Shown: positions 17,023-26,540, counted from the first letter of the stretch. The stretch is 64,000 nt of DNA from Lachnospira pectinoschiza (GCF_020564355.1 NZ_JAJCRR010000002.1:555151-619150); one strand, 5' to 3'. Numbers and translations: made by a program. The notes: generated by a model not told the origin, from the sequence alone.

Positions 17023-19801
17023 AGATATTTTTGATTATGTGATTAGTTTATTAAAATCAAGACTGTTTCCATTAATTATGGTATTTGTCCTGATTGTAGT
17101 GGTTTTAATTAACCGTTTATTTTCACTCCAGATAATCAAAGGCGCTTCTTATGTAACAGATTTAACGGACTCCATCCAGAAAAATATGAGCGTTGCTGCT
17201 ACGCGCGGAAGAATTTACGACAGAAACGGTGTTTTACTTGCCTATAATGAACTTGCTTATGCTGTAAAAATCAGTGACAGTGGTACATATTCTGATAAAG
17301 ACGGTATGAAAGCAACCGATATTAAAAATGCAACTGTCAATAATGCCATCAACCGTACTCTTGAAATTATCGAAGAAAAGGGCGACCAGTATTCAACAGA
17401 TTTTAAAATCAGCTATGCCGGTGACGGAATGTACGAATTTAATGTATCCAATTCTGCCGTGCTGCGTTTTAAAAGAGATGTTTACGGCGTTACTTCCGTA
17501 GATAAATTATCCGATGAGCAAAAGGCGGCAACTGCCAATGAAATGATGGACTACCTGTTTGACCGGTATGGTGTGGATACCGCAGCGTTTACCCCGGAAC
17601 ATATTCTGGAGATTTTAAGCCTGCGCCTTTCCATGTCGGCAAACTCTTACAACCGTTATATGTCCTTTACAATTGCCAACGAAGTTTCTAATGAAACGGT
17701 TGCAGCGATTCTTGAAAATTCCGATGAACTGGTAGGCGTTACCGTTGAAGAACAGTATGTGCGGCATTATGTTGACAGTACATACTGCTCCCAGATTATC
17801 GGCTATACCGGTACGGTATCAGAAACTGAACTTGCCACATTAAAGGCAGAAGATGATTCTTACGAAGCCAATGACATTGTTGGTAAGACCGGCATTGAAC
17901 AGACCCTCGAATCCGAACTTGCGGGAGAGAAGGGTTCTAAAGAAGTCTATGTTGATACCGTCGGACGTATTACAGAAGTCATTGACGAAACCGATGCAGC
18001 TGCGGGACATGATGTTTACCTGACCATTGATGTAAATCTGCAAAAGCAGATTTATACGGCAATTGAAGATAAGCTGGTAGAAATTCTGCTTTCCAACATT
18101 GTCAGTAACGATACGAAATACGCCTATAGTTCTACAACCGGAAATGTATCCCACGTATACATTCCGATTAAGGAAGTTTATTTTGCGCTGATTGACAATA
18201 ATTTAGTATCAATGTCTAAAATTGCAGAAGGTGACACGGAGAATGAACGCAGTGTATACAGTTCATTTTTATCAAAACAGGATTCTGTCATGAGCTGGCT
18301 GTCTTCCGAACTCTTAGACGGCAATACACCGTATGGAAGCCTTTCAGAGGAAAATCAGGTTTATGTATGGTATGTCTATGAAATGCTGATGAACGAAGGT
18401 GTTTTAAATAAAGACTCCATTGATACATCCAATGATGTATACACAGCATGGACAGACAGCAATTCTGTCAGCATCCGACAGCTATTGACGGAGAGTATTT
18501 CAAACGGCTGGATTGATATGTCTGCACTGACTTCACAGTCTTATACCAGTCTGGAAGAATCCTACGAACTTCTGACAGACTATATTGTGTCCAATTTGCA
18601 GACAGACACGGCATTCTTTAAGAAACTGTACAAATACATGATTCAGAATGAACAGCTTTCCGGCAGACAGGTCTGTATGCTGTTATATGAGCAGGGCTAT
18701 TTAACCGATGACGGCTCTTATGCCTCCCTTTCATCCGGTGCTGTATCCGCTTATGATTTTATGTACAATGCCATTCAGACCAAGAAAATTACACCGGGTG
18801 AGCTTGCCCTGCAGCCTTGCTCCGGCTCCTGTGTCATCACAGACCCGGACAACGGCGATATTTTAGCGCTGGTTTCTTACCCAAGCTACGACAATAACAA
18901 ATTATCCGGTACGATTGATACAGAATATTACAACAAGCTGTCTAACGACAATGCCAAACCGCTTTTCAACTGGGCAACCCAGTCCCAGTCCGCACCGGGT
19001 TCTACGTTTAAACCGTGTTCCTCTATTGCTGGACTGGATACCGGTATTATTTCAACCGGCACAGTATTTAACTGTTCCGGTGCATTTACAGAAGTAACAC
19101 CTTCTCCAAAGTGCTGGAGATTATCCGGTCACGGTGGTGAAACCGTTACAACCGCAATCAGGGATTCATGTAACGTATACTTTTATAATGTAGGCTACAA
19201 GCTTGCATGCAGTAAAACAGGTTCTTATAACAGTACAACCGGAACGAATATCTTAAAGCGCTATGCAGAAGATTTAGGTCTTGCAACGAAAGCCGGTATT
19301 GAAATTTACGAAGAAACACCACATGCTTCTTCCGTAAACTCTATTGCATCAGCAATCGGACAGGGTAACCACCAGTTCAGCTGTCTGAATCTGGCACGCT
19401 ATGTTACAACGATTGCAACCTCGGGTACGTGTTATAATCTGACACTTGTTGATAAGATTACTGACCACGACGGAGAGCTGATCCGTGACAATTCCGCAGA
19501 AGTAGATCATGTAATGAACATCAGTTCATCTACATGGGATGCCGTTCACACCGGCATGAAAATGGCCGGTGACAGTTATTCATCCTTAAAAGTATCCGGA
19601 CTTTCTATCGCAGCAAAGACCGGTACAGCACAGGAACGTCTGACAGAACCTGACCATGCAACACTGATTACGTATGCACCTTACGAAAATCCGGAAATTG
19701 CCATGGCAATCGTTCTGCCGCATGGATACGATTCTGCAAGAAATACGGAACTTGGAAAAGCCGTTTATAATATTTATTACAGTCTGTATCCAAGAAACTA
19801 G
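17015..19801 (+). CDS. mrdA: Class B penicillin-binding protein 2 (elongasome transpeptidase)
   Basis: This is a peptidoglycan D,D-transpeptidase for lateral wall growth, anchored by one N-terminal membrane helix (about 17-37). The active-site motifs are S-T-F-K (S663), S-C-N (S718) and K-T-G-T (K868). The N-terminal PBP dimerisation domain shows R-G-R-I-Y-D-R-N-G near 66. At 928 residues it is far longer than common PBP2 proteins (about 600-720); the extra material is a helical stretch of roughly 200 residues between the pedestal and the catalytic domain (about 360-590). The start is a TTG at 17015 with AAAGGAG upstream, overlapping mreD. Confidence 0.93.
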   Translation: MIKDIFDYVISLLKSRLFPLIMVFVLIVVVLINRLFSLQIIKGASYVTDLTDSIQKNMSVAATRGRIYDRNGVLLAYNELAYAVKISDSGTYSDKDGMKATDIKNATVNNAINRTLEIIEEKGDQYSTDFKISYAGDGMYEFNVSNSAVLRFKRDVYGVTSVDKLSDEQKAATANEMMDYLFDRYGVDTAAFTPEHILEILSLRLSMSANSYNRYMSFTIANEVSNETVAAILENSDELVGVTVEEQYVRHYVDSTYCSQIIGYTGTVSETELATLKAEDDSYEANDIVGKTGIEQTLESELAGEKGSKEVYVDTVGRITEVIDETDAAAGHDVYLTIDVNLQKQIYTAIEDKLVEILLSNIVSNDTKYAYSSTTGNVSHVYIPIKEVYFALIDNNLVSMSKIAEGDTENERSVYSSFLSKQDSVMSWLSSELLDGNTPYGSLSEENQVYVWYVYEMLMNEGVLNKDSIDTSNDVYTAWTDSNSVSIRQLLTESISNGWIDMSALTSQSYTSLEESYELLTDYIVSNLQTDTAFFKKLYKYMIQNEQLSGRQVCMLLYEQGYLTDDGSYASLSSGAVSAYDFMYNAIQTKKITPGELALQPCSGSCVITDPDNGDILALVSYPSYDNNKLSGTIDTEYYNKLSNDNAKPLFNWATQSQSAPGSTFKPCSSIAGLDTGIISTGTVFNCSGAFTEVTPSPKCWRLSGHGGETVTTAIRDSCNVYFYNVGYKLACSKTGSYNSTTGTNILKRYAEDLGLATKAGIEIYEETPHASSVNSIASAIGQGNHQFSCLNLARYVTTIATSGTCYNLTLVDKITDHDGELIRDNSAEVDHVMNISSSTWDAVHTGMKMAGDSYSSLKVSGLSIAAKTGTAQERLTEPDHATLITYAPYENPEIAMAIVLPHGYDSARNTELGKAVYNIYYSLYPRN

Positions 19802-19813
19802 TGTCTAGTGGCT

Positions 19814-19877
19814 CTTATCGCAGAACTGAATAAATTCAGTCCGCGATTCCGCAGGCATTAAAATGCCTGTGGAATGA
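19814..19877 (+). repeat. Dispersed intergenic repeat, copy 2
   Basis: It matches the unit at 11134-11199 with few substitutions: the CAGAACTGAATAAATTCAG hairpin, then GCAGGCATT...AATGCCTGTGG and GGAATGAG. It fills most of the gap between the PBP gene and minC. Here the terminal GGAATGAG is about 45 nt from the minC start and is not its ribosome site. Confidence 0.7.
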
Positions 19878-19918
19878 GTTTAGTGTGAATAAAAAATATG
19901 AAAAAGGAGATTAGTATA

Positions 19919-20620
19919 GTGAGTCAACCGGTTGTTATTAAGGGCAACAAACATGGAATTATTGTTGTACTCGACGCAGAAGCTGAATTTAAAGATTTAA
20001 AAGTTCAGATAGAGGAAAAATTTAAAGCATCCGCAAAGTTTTTTGGCAGTGCAGATATGGCACTTGGTTTTGAAGGCCGGGTGTTATCCGATGAACAGCA
20101 GCGGGAAGTTTTAGACATTATTGCCAACGTATCACAGTTAAATATTATCTGTATTATCGACCATGATGAAGCACAGGATGCTGTTTTTAAGGCCGCCATT
20201 GATCAGACGGTTTCTGCCGGTGCTGTGGCAGCTCCGGCGCAGACCGGTACAAATGACGGTCAGTTCTACAAAGGCTGTCTGCGTTCCGGTCAGGTACTTG
20301 AAACGGAAGGCAGTATTATCGTACTCGGTGATGTGAATCCTGGCGGCAGAATTATTGCAGGCGGCAGTGTCATTATCCTTGGCAGTCTGCGTGGCAACGT
20401 ATTTGCCGGAGCCGGCGGCAATGAAGACTGTTTTGTCGTTGCACTGGAAATGAATCCGATGCAGATTAAGATCGGTGAAGTCATTGCCAGAAGTTCAGAT
20501 TCTGCACCACGCAAAAAAAGCAAGGGCATTGCGCCTAAGATTGCTTATGTCGATGACAGTAACATTTACATAGAAGATTTAGGTCCGGAAGTTTTTGAGG
20601 ATATTCGGATAAATTGCTAA
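19919..20620 (+). CDS. minC: Septum site-determining protein MinC
   Basis: MinC inhibits FtsZ assembly away from midcell. An N-terminal domain (about 1-100) and a C-terminal beta-solenoid domain (about 115-210: S-I-I-V-L-G-D-V-N-P-G-G-R-I-I-A-G-G-S-V-I-I-L-G) are separated by an A/G/T-rich linker. I choose GTG 19919 because AAAAGGAG lies 9 nt before it, while the ATG at 19898 precedes the ribosome site. It is followed directly by minD and minE. Confidence 0.93.
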   Translation: MSQPVVIKGNKHGIIVVLDAEAEFKDLKVQIEEKFKASAKFFGSADMALGFEGRVLSDEQQREVLDIIANVSQLNIICIIDHDEAQDAVFKAAIDQTVSAGAVAAPAQTGTNDGQFYKGCLRSGQVLETEGSIIVLGDVNPGGRIIAGGSVIILGSLRGNVFAGAGGNEDCFVVALEMNPMQIKIGEVIARSSDSAPRKKSKGIAPKIAYVDDSNIYIEDLGPEVFEDIRINC

Positions 20621-20627
20621 AATACTA

Positions 20628-20656
20628 TTGATTTCATCGCAAAAAATCTGCATAAT
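20628..20656 (+). promoter_or_regulatory. Probable sigma-A promoter before minD
   Basis: TTGATT (20628-20633) and CATAAT (20651-20656) with a 17-nt spacer lie between minC and minD, suggesting minDE can be expressed separately from minC. Confidence 0.5.
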
Positions 20657-20690
20657 AATAGAATATTGATAAAGTTTTGGAGGAAAGAAA

Positions 20691-21500
20691 ATGAGTGAAG
20701 TAATCGTTGTCACATCCGGTAAAGGCGGTGTCGGCAAAACAACAACAACAGCGAACATCGGTACCGGACTTGCCAAACTTGGAAAAAAAGTTGTCATGAT
20801 TGATACCGATACCGGATTAAGAAATCTGGATGTCGTATTAGGACTTGAAAACCGTATTGTATACAATCTGGTTGATGTTGTAGAAGGCAACTGCCGGATC
20901 AAGCAGGCATTAATTACAGATAAAAGATGTCCGAAGCTGTACTTATTACCAACTGCACAGACCCGTGATAAGTCTGCTGTTACACCGGAACAGATGATTA
21001 AGCTTTTAGATGAATTAAAAAATGATCCTGAAGAATTTGACTATATCATTTTAGACTGTCCTGCCGGAATTGAACAGGGCTTCCAGAATGCTATTGCAGG
21101 TGCTGACAGGGCATTAGTCATTACAACACCGGAGGTATCGGCTATCCGCGATGCCGACAGAATTGTTGGCTTACTCGATGCACATGGTTTAAAAGACCAT
21201 GAAGACTTAATTGTCAACAGAATCCGCATGGATATGGTAAACCGCGGTGAAATGATGTCTATCAACGATGTCAACGACATTTTACAGTTAAATGTTATCG
21301 GTGCCGTTCCGGACGATGAAAATATCGTTGTAGCTACCAATAAAGGACAGCCTTTAGTTGGTGACGATACCATGGCAGGACAGGCTTACATGAATATCTG
21401 CCACAGAATTATTGGGGAAGAAGTTCCATTTCTTGACTTAAACGGCAAGGGCGGCTTCTTTAAAAAACTTTCTGCTTTATTCAAAGGCGAAAAAAAGTAG
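20691..21500 (+). CDS. minD: Septum site-determining ATPase MinD
   Basis: MinD is a deviant-Walker ATPase that recruits MinC to the membrane and is released by MinE. The N terminus has the deviant Walker A S-G-K-G-G-V-G-K-T-T-T, switch I D-T-D-T-G-L-R-N-L-D, and Walker B Y-I-I-L-D-C-P-A-G. The C-terminal helix (G-F-F-K-K-L-S-A-L-F-K-G) is an amphipathic membrane-targeting sequence. The length is 269 residues, with GGAGGA upstream. Confidence 0.98.
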   Translation: MSEVIVVTSGKGGVGKTTTTANIGTGLAKLGKKVVMIDTDTGLRNLDVVLGLENRIVYNLVDVVEGNCRIKQALITDKRCPKLYLLPTAQTRDKSAVTPEQMIKLLDELKNDPEEFDYIILDCPAGIEQGFQNAIAGADRALVITTPEVSAIRDADRIVGLLDAHGLKDHEDLIVNRIRMDMVNRGEMMSINDVNDILQLNVIGAVPDDENIVVATNKGQPLVGDDTMAGQAYMNICHRIIGEEVPFLDLNGKGGFFKKLSALFKGEKK

Positions 21501-21530
21501 GAAAATGACGCAGTCATATGGAGGAAATAA

Positions 21531-21806
21531 ATGAGCTTATTAGATTTATTCAAGAAAAAAGGCTCTGGTGATGTTGCAAAAGACAGACTTAAGCTTTTAT
21601 TAGTATCCGACCGGGCAAACTGTTCGCCTGAGGTTATGGAGATGATTAAAAACGATATTATTAAAGTAATATCAAAATATATGGTGATTGATGCGGAGGG
21701 ACTGGATATCCAGATTACATCAACAGAATCCGATTCCAACAACGGTTCTGTTCCTGCACTTTTTGCAAATATTCCAATCAAGGACATCCGTAACAGTGAC
21801 AAATAA
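21531..21806 (+). CDS. minE: Cell division topological specificity factor MinE
   Basis: This 91-residue MinE has an N-terminal membrane/MinD-contact helix (L-L-D-L-F-K-K-K), then A-K-D-R-L-K-L-L-L-V-S-D-R as anti-MinCD segment, and a C-terminal dimerisation domain ending D-I-Q-I-T-S-T-E-S-D. It triggers MinD ATP hydrolysis, producing pole-to-pole oscillation. A MinCDE set (instead of DivIVA/MinJ control) is typical for these clostridia. Confidence 0.95.
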   Translation: MSLLDLFKKKGSGDVAKDRLKLLLVSDRANCSPEVMEMIKNDIIKVISKYMVIDAEGLDIQITSTESDSNNGSVPALFANIPIKDIRNSDK

Positions 21807-21820
21807 CAAAGAGGAGTATT

Positions 21821-22960
21821 ATGTTTAAAAAATACCAGCTGCGTTCTTATAATTTCAGACTTGTAATCCTGTTAATCGTGACATCCGTTTACGGTATTGC
21901 CGTCATTAACAGTGCCGATTCATCCTATACCATCAAACAGTGTGCGGGACTTCTCCTCTCACTTTTTGTCATGATAGTTGTATCGCTGATTGATTATAAC
22001 TGGTTATTGCGTTTTTACTGGATTATGTATGCCCTGAATTTTGTCCTGTTGGTGCTTGTACTGGCTCTTGGCTCTGAAAGCAAGGGAGCCCAGCGATGGA
22101 TTAATATTGGCGGTTTTCGTTTTCAGCCTTCAGAACTGACAAAAATACTTTTGATTATGTTTACGGCAAAACTGATTTCGCTGTATAAAGACCGGCTCAA
22201 TACCGCACGTTTTCTAATTGTACTGGCAGTTTTACTGCTGGTTCCCATTGCACTGATTTTAATGCAGCCAAATCTTTCAACAACCATTTTGCTGGCATTA
22301 ATTTTGTTTACTATTATATTCTGTGCAGGCTTAAGTTACCGGATTATGGGCATTGCTTTATTGTGTATAGTGCCTGTCACCATTATTCTGGGTATCTATA
22401 TCAGTAATCCAAATCAGAAGCTGCTTAAAGATTATCAGAGAAACCGTATTATGACTTTCTTTGAACCTGAAAATAATGAAGATGGTGCTTACCAGCAGAA
22501 ATATTCTGTACAGGCAATCGGTTCGGGTCAGCTTTCCGGTAAAGGACTTAACAATGATGATCCTTCTTCCTTAAATAATGCCCACTATATTGCAGAAGGC
22601 CACACTGATTTTATTTTTGCGGTCATGGGAGAGGAGCTGGGTTTTATCGGCTGCTGTATGGCAATTCTTTTGTTGTCATGGATTGTAATTGAGTGTATAA
22701 TTGCAGCTGTAAGGGCGAAGGATTTTGCCGGACGCCTAATCTGCTGCGGTGTTGCCGCACAGATTGGTTTTCAAAGTGCATTAAATATTGCAGTTGCAAC
22801 ACAATTACTGCCAAACACAGGACAGCCGTTACCTTTTTTTAGTTACGGTCTTACATCTTTGGTTTCTGCATACATTTCAATGGGCGTTGTATTAAATGTT
22901 TCCCTGCAGCGCAATGTGGAACGGGATGATGAAATATTTGCCGATGATTTCAGAGGTTAA
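21821..22960 (+). CDS. rodA: SEDS glycosyltransferase RodA
   Basis: This polytopic SEDS-family lipid II polymerase has about 10 hydrophobic helices and 379 residues. The signatures are G-A-Q-R-W-I-N-I-G-G-F-R-F-Q-P-S-E-L-T-K near 90-110, and the C-terminal L-P-N-T-G-Q-P-L-P-F-F-S-Y-G motif. Placement after mreBCD-PBP2-minCDE favours RodA over FtsW; RodA pairs with the class B PBP encoded upstream. Confidence 0.93.
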   Translation: MFKKYQLRSYNFRLVILLIVTSVYGIAVINSADSSYTIKQCAGLLLSLFVMIVVSLIDYNWLLRFYWIMYALNFVLLVLVLALGSESKGAQRWINIGGFRFQPSELTKILLIMFTAKLISLYKDRLNTARFLIVLAVLLLVPIALILMQPNLSTTILLALILFTIIFCAGLSYRIMGIALLCIVPVTIILGIYISNPNQKLLKDYQRNRIMTFFEPENNEDGAYQQKYSVQAIGSGQLSGKGLNNDDPSSLNNAHYIAEGHTDFIFAVMGEELGFIGCCMAILLLSWIVIECIIAAVRAKDFAGRLICCGVAAQIGFQSALNIAVATQLLPNTGQPLPFFSYGLTSLVSAYISMGVVLNVSLQRNVERDDEIFADDFRG

Positions 22961-22992
22961 AATTTAATCAAATACAAATATGGAGGGTACTT

Positions 22993-23388
22993 ATGAATAT
23001 TGGGTTAATTGCGCATGATTCAAAAAAGAGGCTGATGCAGAATTTCTGTATCGCATATAGAGGGATTTTAAATAAAAATCAGCTGTTTGCAACCGGTACA
23101 ACCGGCAGATTAATAGAAGAAGTCACGAATCTGTCTATTCACAAATTTTTAACCGGACATTTAGGCGGTGACCAGCAGTTGTGTGCACAGATTGAACATA
23201 ACCAGATTGACCTTGTCATTTTCCTGCGCGAAGCTGTTAATCCGCTTGCACATGAACCGGATTCTGATAATATTTGTAAACTGTGTGATATGTATAATAT
23301 TCCGCTTGCAACCAATCTTGCAACTGCGGAATTGCTGATTAAATCGCTGGAACGTGGTGATATGGAATGGCGTGAAATATATCAATAA
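22993..23388 (+). CDS. mgsA: Methylglyoxal synthase
   Basis: MgsA converts dihydroxyacetone phosphate to methylglyoxal, relieving phosphate limitation in glycolysis. The 131-residue MGS-fold protein begins I-A-H-D-S-K-K, has the phosphate-binding A-T-G-T-T-G near 35-41, and the catalytic G-G-D-Q-Q near 56-60; H-E-P-D follows. The segment before H-E-P-D reads F-L-R-E-A-V-N-P-L, slightly different from the usual F-x-D-P-L. A terminator follows. Confidence 0.93.
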   Translation: MNIGLIAHDSKKRLMQNFCIAYRGILNKNQLFATGTTGRLIEEVTNLSIHKFLTGHLGGDQQLCAQIEHNQIDLVIFLREAVNPLAHEPDSDNICKLCDMYNIPLATNLATAELLIKSLERGDMEWREIYQ

Positions 23389-23402
23389 TACTTTCAGCAG
23401 AT

Positions 23403-23449
23403 AAGACCAGACCGTAAACAACTTCCGGTTGTCTGCGGCTGGTCTTTTT
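23403..23449 (+). terminator. Terminator after mgsA
   Basis: The AAGACCAG...CTGGTCTT stem contains an inner AACAACTTCCGGTTGT hairpin and is followed by TTTTT. It ends the minE-rodA-mgsA transcript in front of the convergent DUF378 gene. Confidence 0.9.
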
Positions 23450-23458
23450 ACAATACTG

Positions 23459-23677
23459 TTAAACGGACTGATGCCCCATATCTGTAATACGTCCGTAGGC
23501 ACTTACAAGGTAAATGCCGCAAAGTCCTACTATCGCGTAAATGATACGGCTGATCCAGCCCGTCTGTCCAAAAAGGAATGATACAAGATTAAAATTGAAA
23601 AATCCAATCAGTCCCCAATTAATTGCACCAATAATAACAATCGTCAAAGCTGTATAATCAAAGCCTTTTGAATTCAT
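23459..23677 (-). CDS. DUF378 small membrane protein
   Basis: This 72-residue protein has two membrane helices and the DUF378 (YuzA-like) pattern D-Y-x-A-L-x-I-V-I-I-G-A-I-N-W-G-L-I-G-F-F-N-F-N-L-V. Its function is unknown. An AAGGAGG-like site precedes the ATG. It is divergent from the HlyD-like gene and convergent with mgsA. Confidence 0.85.
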   Translation of the reverse strand: MNSKGFDYTALTIVIIGAINWGLIGFFNFNLVSFLFGQTGWISRIIYAIVGLCGIYLVSAYGRITDMGHQSV

Positions 23678-23772
23678 TATCTGACCTCCTTATATTTAGT
23701 GCTGATATTAGTGTGGCTGAAAAAGTAAAAATTATATTGGTAATTATTAGAATGATGAAAGTGAGGAATCCC

Positions 23773-25170
23773 ATGGCAGGACAATCCAACCGCAAAGTTG
23801 TAAAATATCGCAGAAAACCAAAAGCAGCGGGGCTTATTTTTGCAATTGTTATTATATATATCGTATGTTTTATCGTGATGTATCTTTCCAAATCCAAAGT
23901 ACAGACATACGAAGTTGAAGCCGGTTCACTGACTACCAATTCTTCCTATACGGGAATTGCCGTGCGCAGCGAAGCTGTATACCGTTCTGAATACTCCGGC
24001 AATATTAACTATTATCAGCGTGAAAACACCCGTATTAAAGGAAATGACACAGTCTATACCGTCGATGAAACCGGGCGCGTATCAGATATCCTTGCACAGT
24101 ATACGAATGCCGAAGAAAATTCTCTTTCAAAGGAAAGCCTTGCCAATATTAAATCGACTTTAAACTCTTTTAAAACCGGTTATGACGGCAGTAACTTTTC
24201 AGATTTGTACGATTTAAAAACAGATATTAATTATATGGTACTTGAATCCATGAACCAGAGCATTATGGCGAATTTAGAGTCCATTATTGAAAATACGGGA
24301 AGCCGGAACTTATTCCGTACCGTGTCTGCGGAATCGGGAGGTGTCGTTGTCTATTCTATCGACGGTTATGAAGACCTGACTGCTGATACTGTTACACCTT
24401 CAGACTTTGATAAAAATAAATATACCAAGACCAATTTAAAAGCACAGGAACTTGTTGTTGCCGGAAATCCTGCCTATAAACTGATTAACAACGAATCCTG
24501 GTACATTTTAATTCCACTGACACAAAGTGATATTGATAAAATGGATTTAACTTCCAAATCAACAATAAATATTAAATTTAAAAAAGATAACGTCACAACC
24601 ACCGCAGATTTTTCACTTGTCAACCACGACGGTAATTATTATGGCAGATTAAGCCTGGATAAATACATGATACGATATGCCTCAGAACGTTTTCTGGATA
24701 TCGAATTAGTCACAGCTTCCAAATCCGGGTTGAAAATTCCGGTTTCCGCCGTGACAGAAAGCGAATTTTATACCATTCCAAAAGAGTATCTGACAACCGG
24801 CGGCAACAGCAACAATTCCGGATTTATCTGCGAATCGTACGATTCAGCCGGACAACTGACCACATCCTTTGTCGATGCTGATATTTACCGTAATACCGAT
24901 ACCGTTTATTACGTAAGCTGCGATGACTTTGAGAAAGGTACAATTATTGTAAAACCGGATTCTTCGGAACGCTATGTTATCGGCGCCATCGAAAAATTAA
25001 AAGGTGTATACTGCGTCAATACAGGATATACCATTTTTGAACAGGTTGAGATTTTGGATGCCAACAATGAATATTACATTGTGAAAAAAGGGCTTTCCCA
25101 TGGTATCGCCGCATATGACCACATTTTACTGGATGCCGGTAAATACACGGCAAATCAGATGATTTACTAA
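23773..25170 (+). CDS. HlyD-like membrane-anchored protein
   Basis: After a short basic N terminus (RKVVKYRRKPKA) one membrane helix (about 18-40) anchors a large extracellular domain. The pattern Y-T-G-I-A-V-R-S-E followed by lipoyl/barrel-sandwich-like strands resembles the HlyD-type adaptor proteins that clostridia encode upstream of yggS and sepF. No transporter gene lies beside it, so an efflux role is doubtful and a division/envelope role is plausible from context. I start at 23773 (MAGQSNRK, GAGGA upstream), 465 residues. Confidence 0.7.
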   Translation: MAGQSNRKVVKYRRKPKAAGLIFAIVIIYIVCFIVMYLSKSKVQTYEVEAGSLTTNSSYTGIAVRSEAVYRSEYSGNINYYQRENTRIKGNDTVYTVDETGRVSDILAQYTNAEENSLSKESLANIKSTLNSFKTGYDGSNFSDLYDLKTDINYMVLESMNQSIMANLESIIENTGSRNLFRTVSAESGGVVVYSIDGYEDLTADTVTPSDFDKNKYTKTNLKAQELVVAGNPAYKLINNESWYILIPLTQSDIDKMDLTSKSTINIKFKKDNVTTTADFSLVNHDGNYYGRLSLDKYMIRYASERFLDIELVTASKSGLKIPVSAVTESEFYTIPKEYLTTGGNSNNSGFICESYDSAGQLTTSFVDADIYRNTDTVYYVSCDDFEKGTIIVKPDSSERYVIGAIEKLKGVYCVNTGYTIFEQVEILDANNEYYIVKKGLSHGIAAYDHILLDAGKYTANQMIY

Positions 25171-25197
25171 AACAACAATTACAAGGAGGGCATTTTC

Positions 25198-25890
25198 ATG
25201 CTTGCAGAAAATATTAAAACCGTTGAAAAAAATATTAAAGAAGCCTGCGCGCGTGCAAACCGCAGTGCATCCGATGTGACATTAATTGCCGTCAGCAAAA
25301 CCAAACCGGTTGACATGCTTTGCGAAGTCTATGATACCGGTATGCGTGAATTCGGTGAAAATTACGTTCAGGAACTTGTTGAAAAAATTGACCGGCTTCC
25401 AAAGGACATTCACTGGCATATGATTGGACATTTACAGCGCAATAAAGTCAAATACATCGTAGGTAATGTTACAATGATTCACTCTGTAGATTCGCTGCGC
25501 CTTGCTGAAGAAATCAGCAAAGAATCCGTTAAAAAGGATGTCTGCACAGAGATTCTGATTGAAGTCAACGTTGCCGGAGAAGAGAACAAATTCGGTTTTA
25601 CACCCGAAAATGTTTTTCCTGAACTGGAAAAAATGGCAGCACTTCCGAACATTAAAATACGGGGTCTGATGACAAGTGCGCCATTTGTCGAAAATCCTGA
25701 AGAAAATCGTAAATATTTTAGACAATTAAAGCAATTATCTGTTGACATCAACGCGAAAAACATTGATAATATCTATATGGACACTTTATCCATGGGTATG
25801 ACAAATGATTATGTTGTTGCAGTAGAAGAGGGTGCAACAATGGTGCGTGTAGGTACGGCTATATTTGGAGCACGTAACTATAATAAGTAG
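25198..25890 (+). CDS. YggS/PLPBP family pyridoxal phosphate homeostasis protein
   Basis: This 230-residue alanine-racemase-barrel protein binds PLP through the lysine in A-V-S-K-T-K-P near 34-38. Other signatures are F-G-E-N-Y-V-Q-E-L, W-H-M-I-G-H-L-Q-R-N-K, and S-M-G-M-T-N-D-Y near the C terminus. It controls PLP and amino acid pools rather than catalysing turnover. The location just before sepF is the usual ylmE-sepF arrangement. GGAGGG precedes the ATG. Confidence 0.95.
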   Translation: MLAENIKTVEKNIKEACARANRSASDVTLIAVSKTKPVDMLCEVYDTGMREFGENYVQELVEKIDRLPKDIHWHMIGHLQRNKVKYIVGNVTMIHSVDSLRLAEEISKESVKKDVCTEILIEVNVAGEENKFGFTPENVFPELEKMAALPNIKIRGLMTSAPFVENPEENRKYFRQLKQLSVDINAKNIDNIYMDTLSMGMTNDYVVAVEEGATMVRVGTAIFGARNYNK

Positions 25891-25906
25891 ATTGGAGATA
25901 GGCACA

Positions 25907-26449
25907 ATGAGTATTTTAAACAGTGTAATGAACGTATTTAAACTTACCGGGGAAGACGATTATGATGAATACGACGATTACGATGAAGAATTCGAAGATG
26001 ACGAAGATGACAAAGGGTCTGCCCGGAAGAAATTATTTTCAGGCAGCCATAAAAATAAAGACGATGAAGATTATGATTCAGACAGCCGGACAAACGATAA
26101 AAAGCCTTTAGGCAGAAAAGTTGTTCCGCTAAAAACCGGTGGCTCAAGAGGTCTTGAGGTGGTTGTTATCCGTCCTGAATCCATGGAAGATTCCAGTGAG
26201 ATTACAGACACACTTTTAAGCGGAAAGGCCGTTGTTTTAAATCTGGAAGGAATCCACGTTGAAATCGCACAGCGTATTATCGATTATTCAGCCGGTTCAT
26301 GCTATGCAATGCGTGGCAATCTGCAAAAGATTACCAACTACATATTCCTTGTAACACCGCCGAATGTTGATATTTCCGGTGATATTCCGGAACTGGTGGC
26401 AGGTGGTATTGACCTTTCAACATTTAACAGTTCAGACAACAAATTTTAA
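25907..26449 (+). CDS. sepF: Cell division protein SepF
   Basis: SepF anchors FtsZ to the membrane and shapes the septum. An N-terminal amphipathic helix (MSILNSVMNVFKL) is followed by a very acidic D/E/Y linker (about 15-60), then the DUF552/SepF core (V-V-I-R-P-E-S-M-E-D...V-V-L-N-L-E-G). I start at 25907, 180 residues, with TTGGAG upstream; the longer frame would overlap yggS. Confidence 0.95.
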   Translation: MSILNSVMNVFKLTGEDDYDEYDDYDEEFEDDEDDKGSARKKLFSGSHKNKDDEDYDSDSRTNDKKPLGRKVVPLKTGGSRGLEVVVIRPESMEDSSEITDTLLSGKAVVLNLEGIHVEIAQRIIDYSAGSCYAMRGNLQKITNYIFLVTPPNVDISGDIPELVAGGIDLSTFNSSDNKF

Positions 26450-26462
26450 TGTGAATATTAAA

Positions 26463-26505
26463 AGTGCCGCCCATAGTCTTTGATTATCGGCGGTATTCTT
26501 TTGTA
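26463..26505 (+). terminator. Possible terminator after sepF
   Basis: TGCCGCC and GGCGGTA can pair across a long loop, followed by TTCTTTTGTAT. The stem is short, so this is tentative. Confidence 0.4.
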
Positions 26506-26540
26506 TCTCATCAATAAACACAGACACATCAGGAGGAGTT

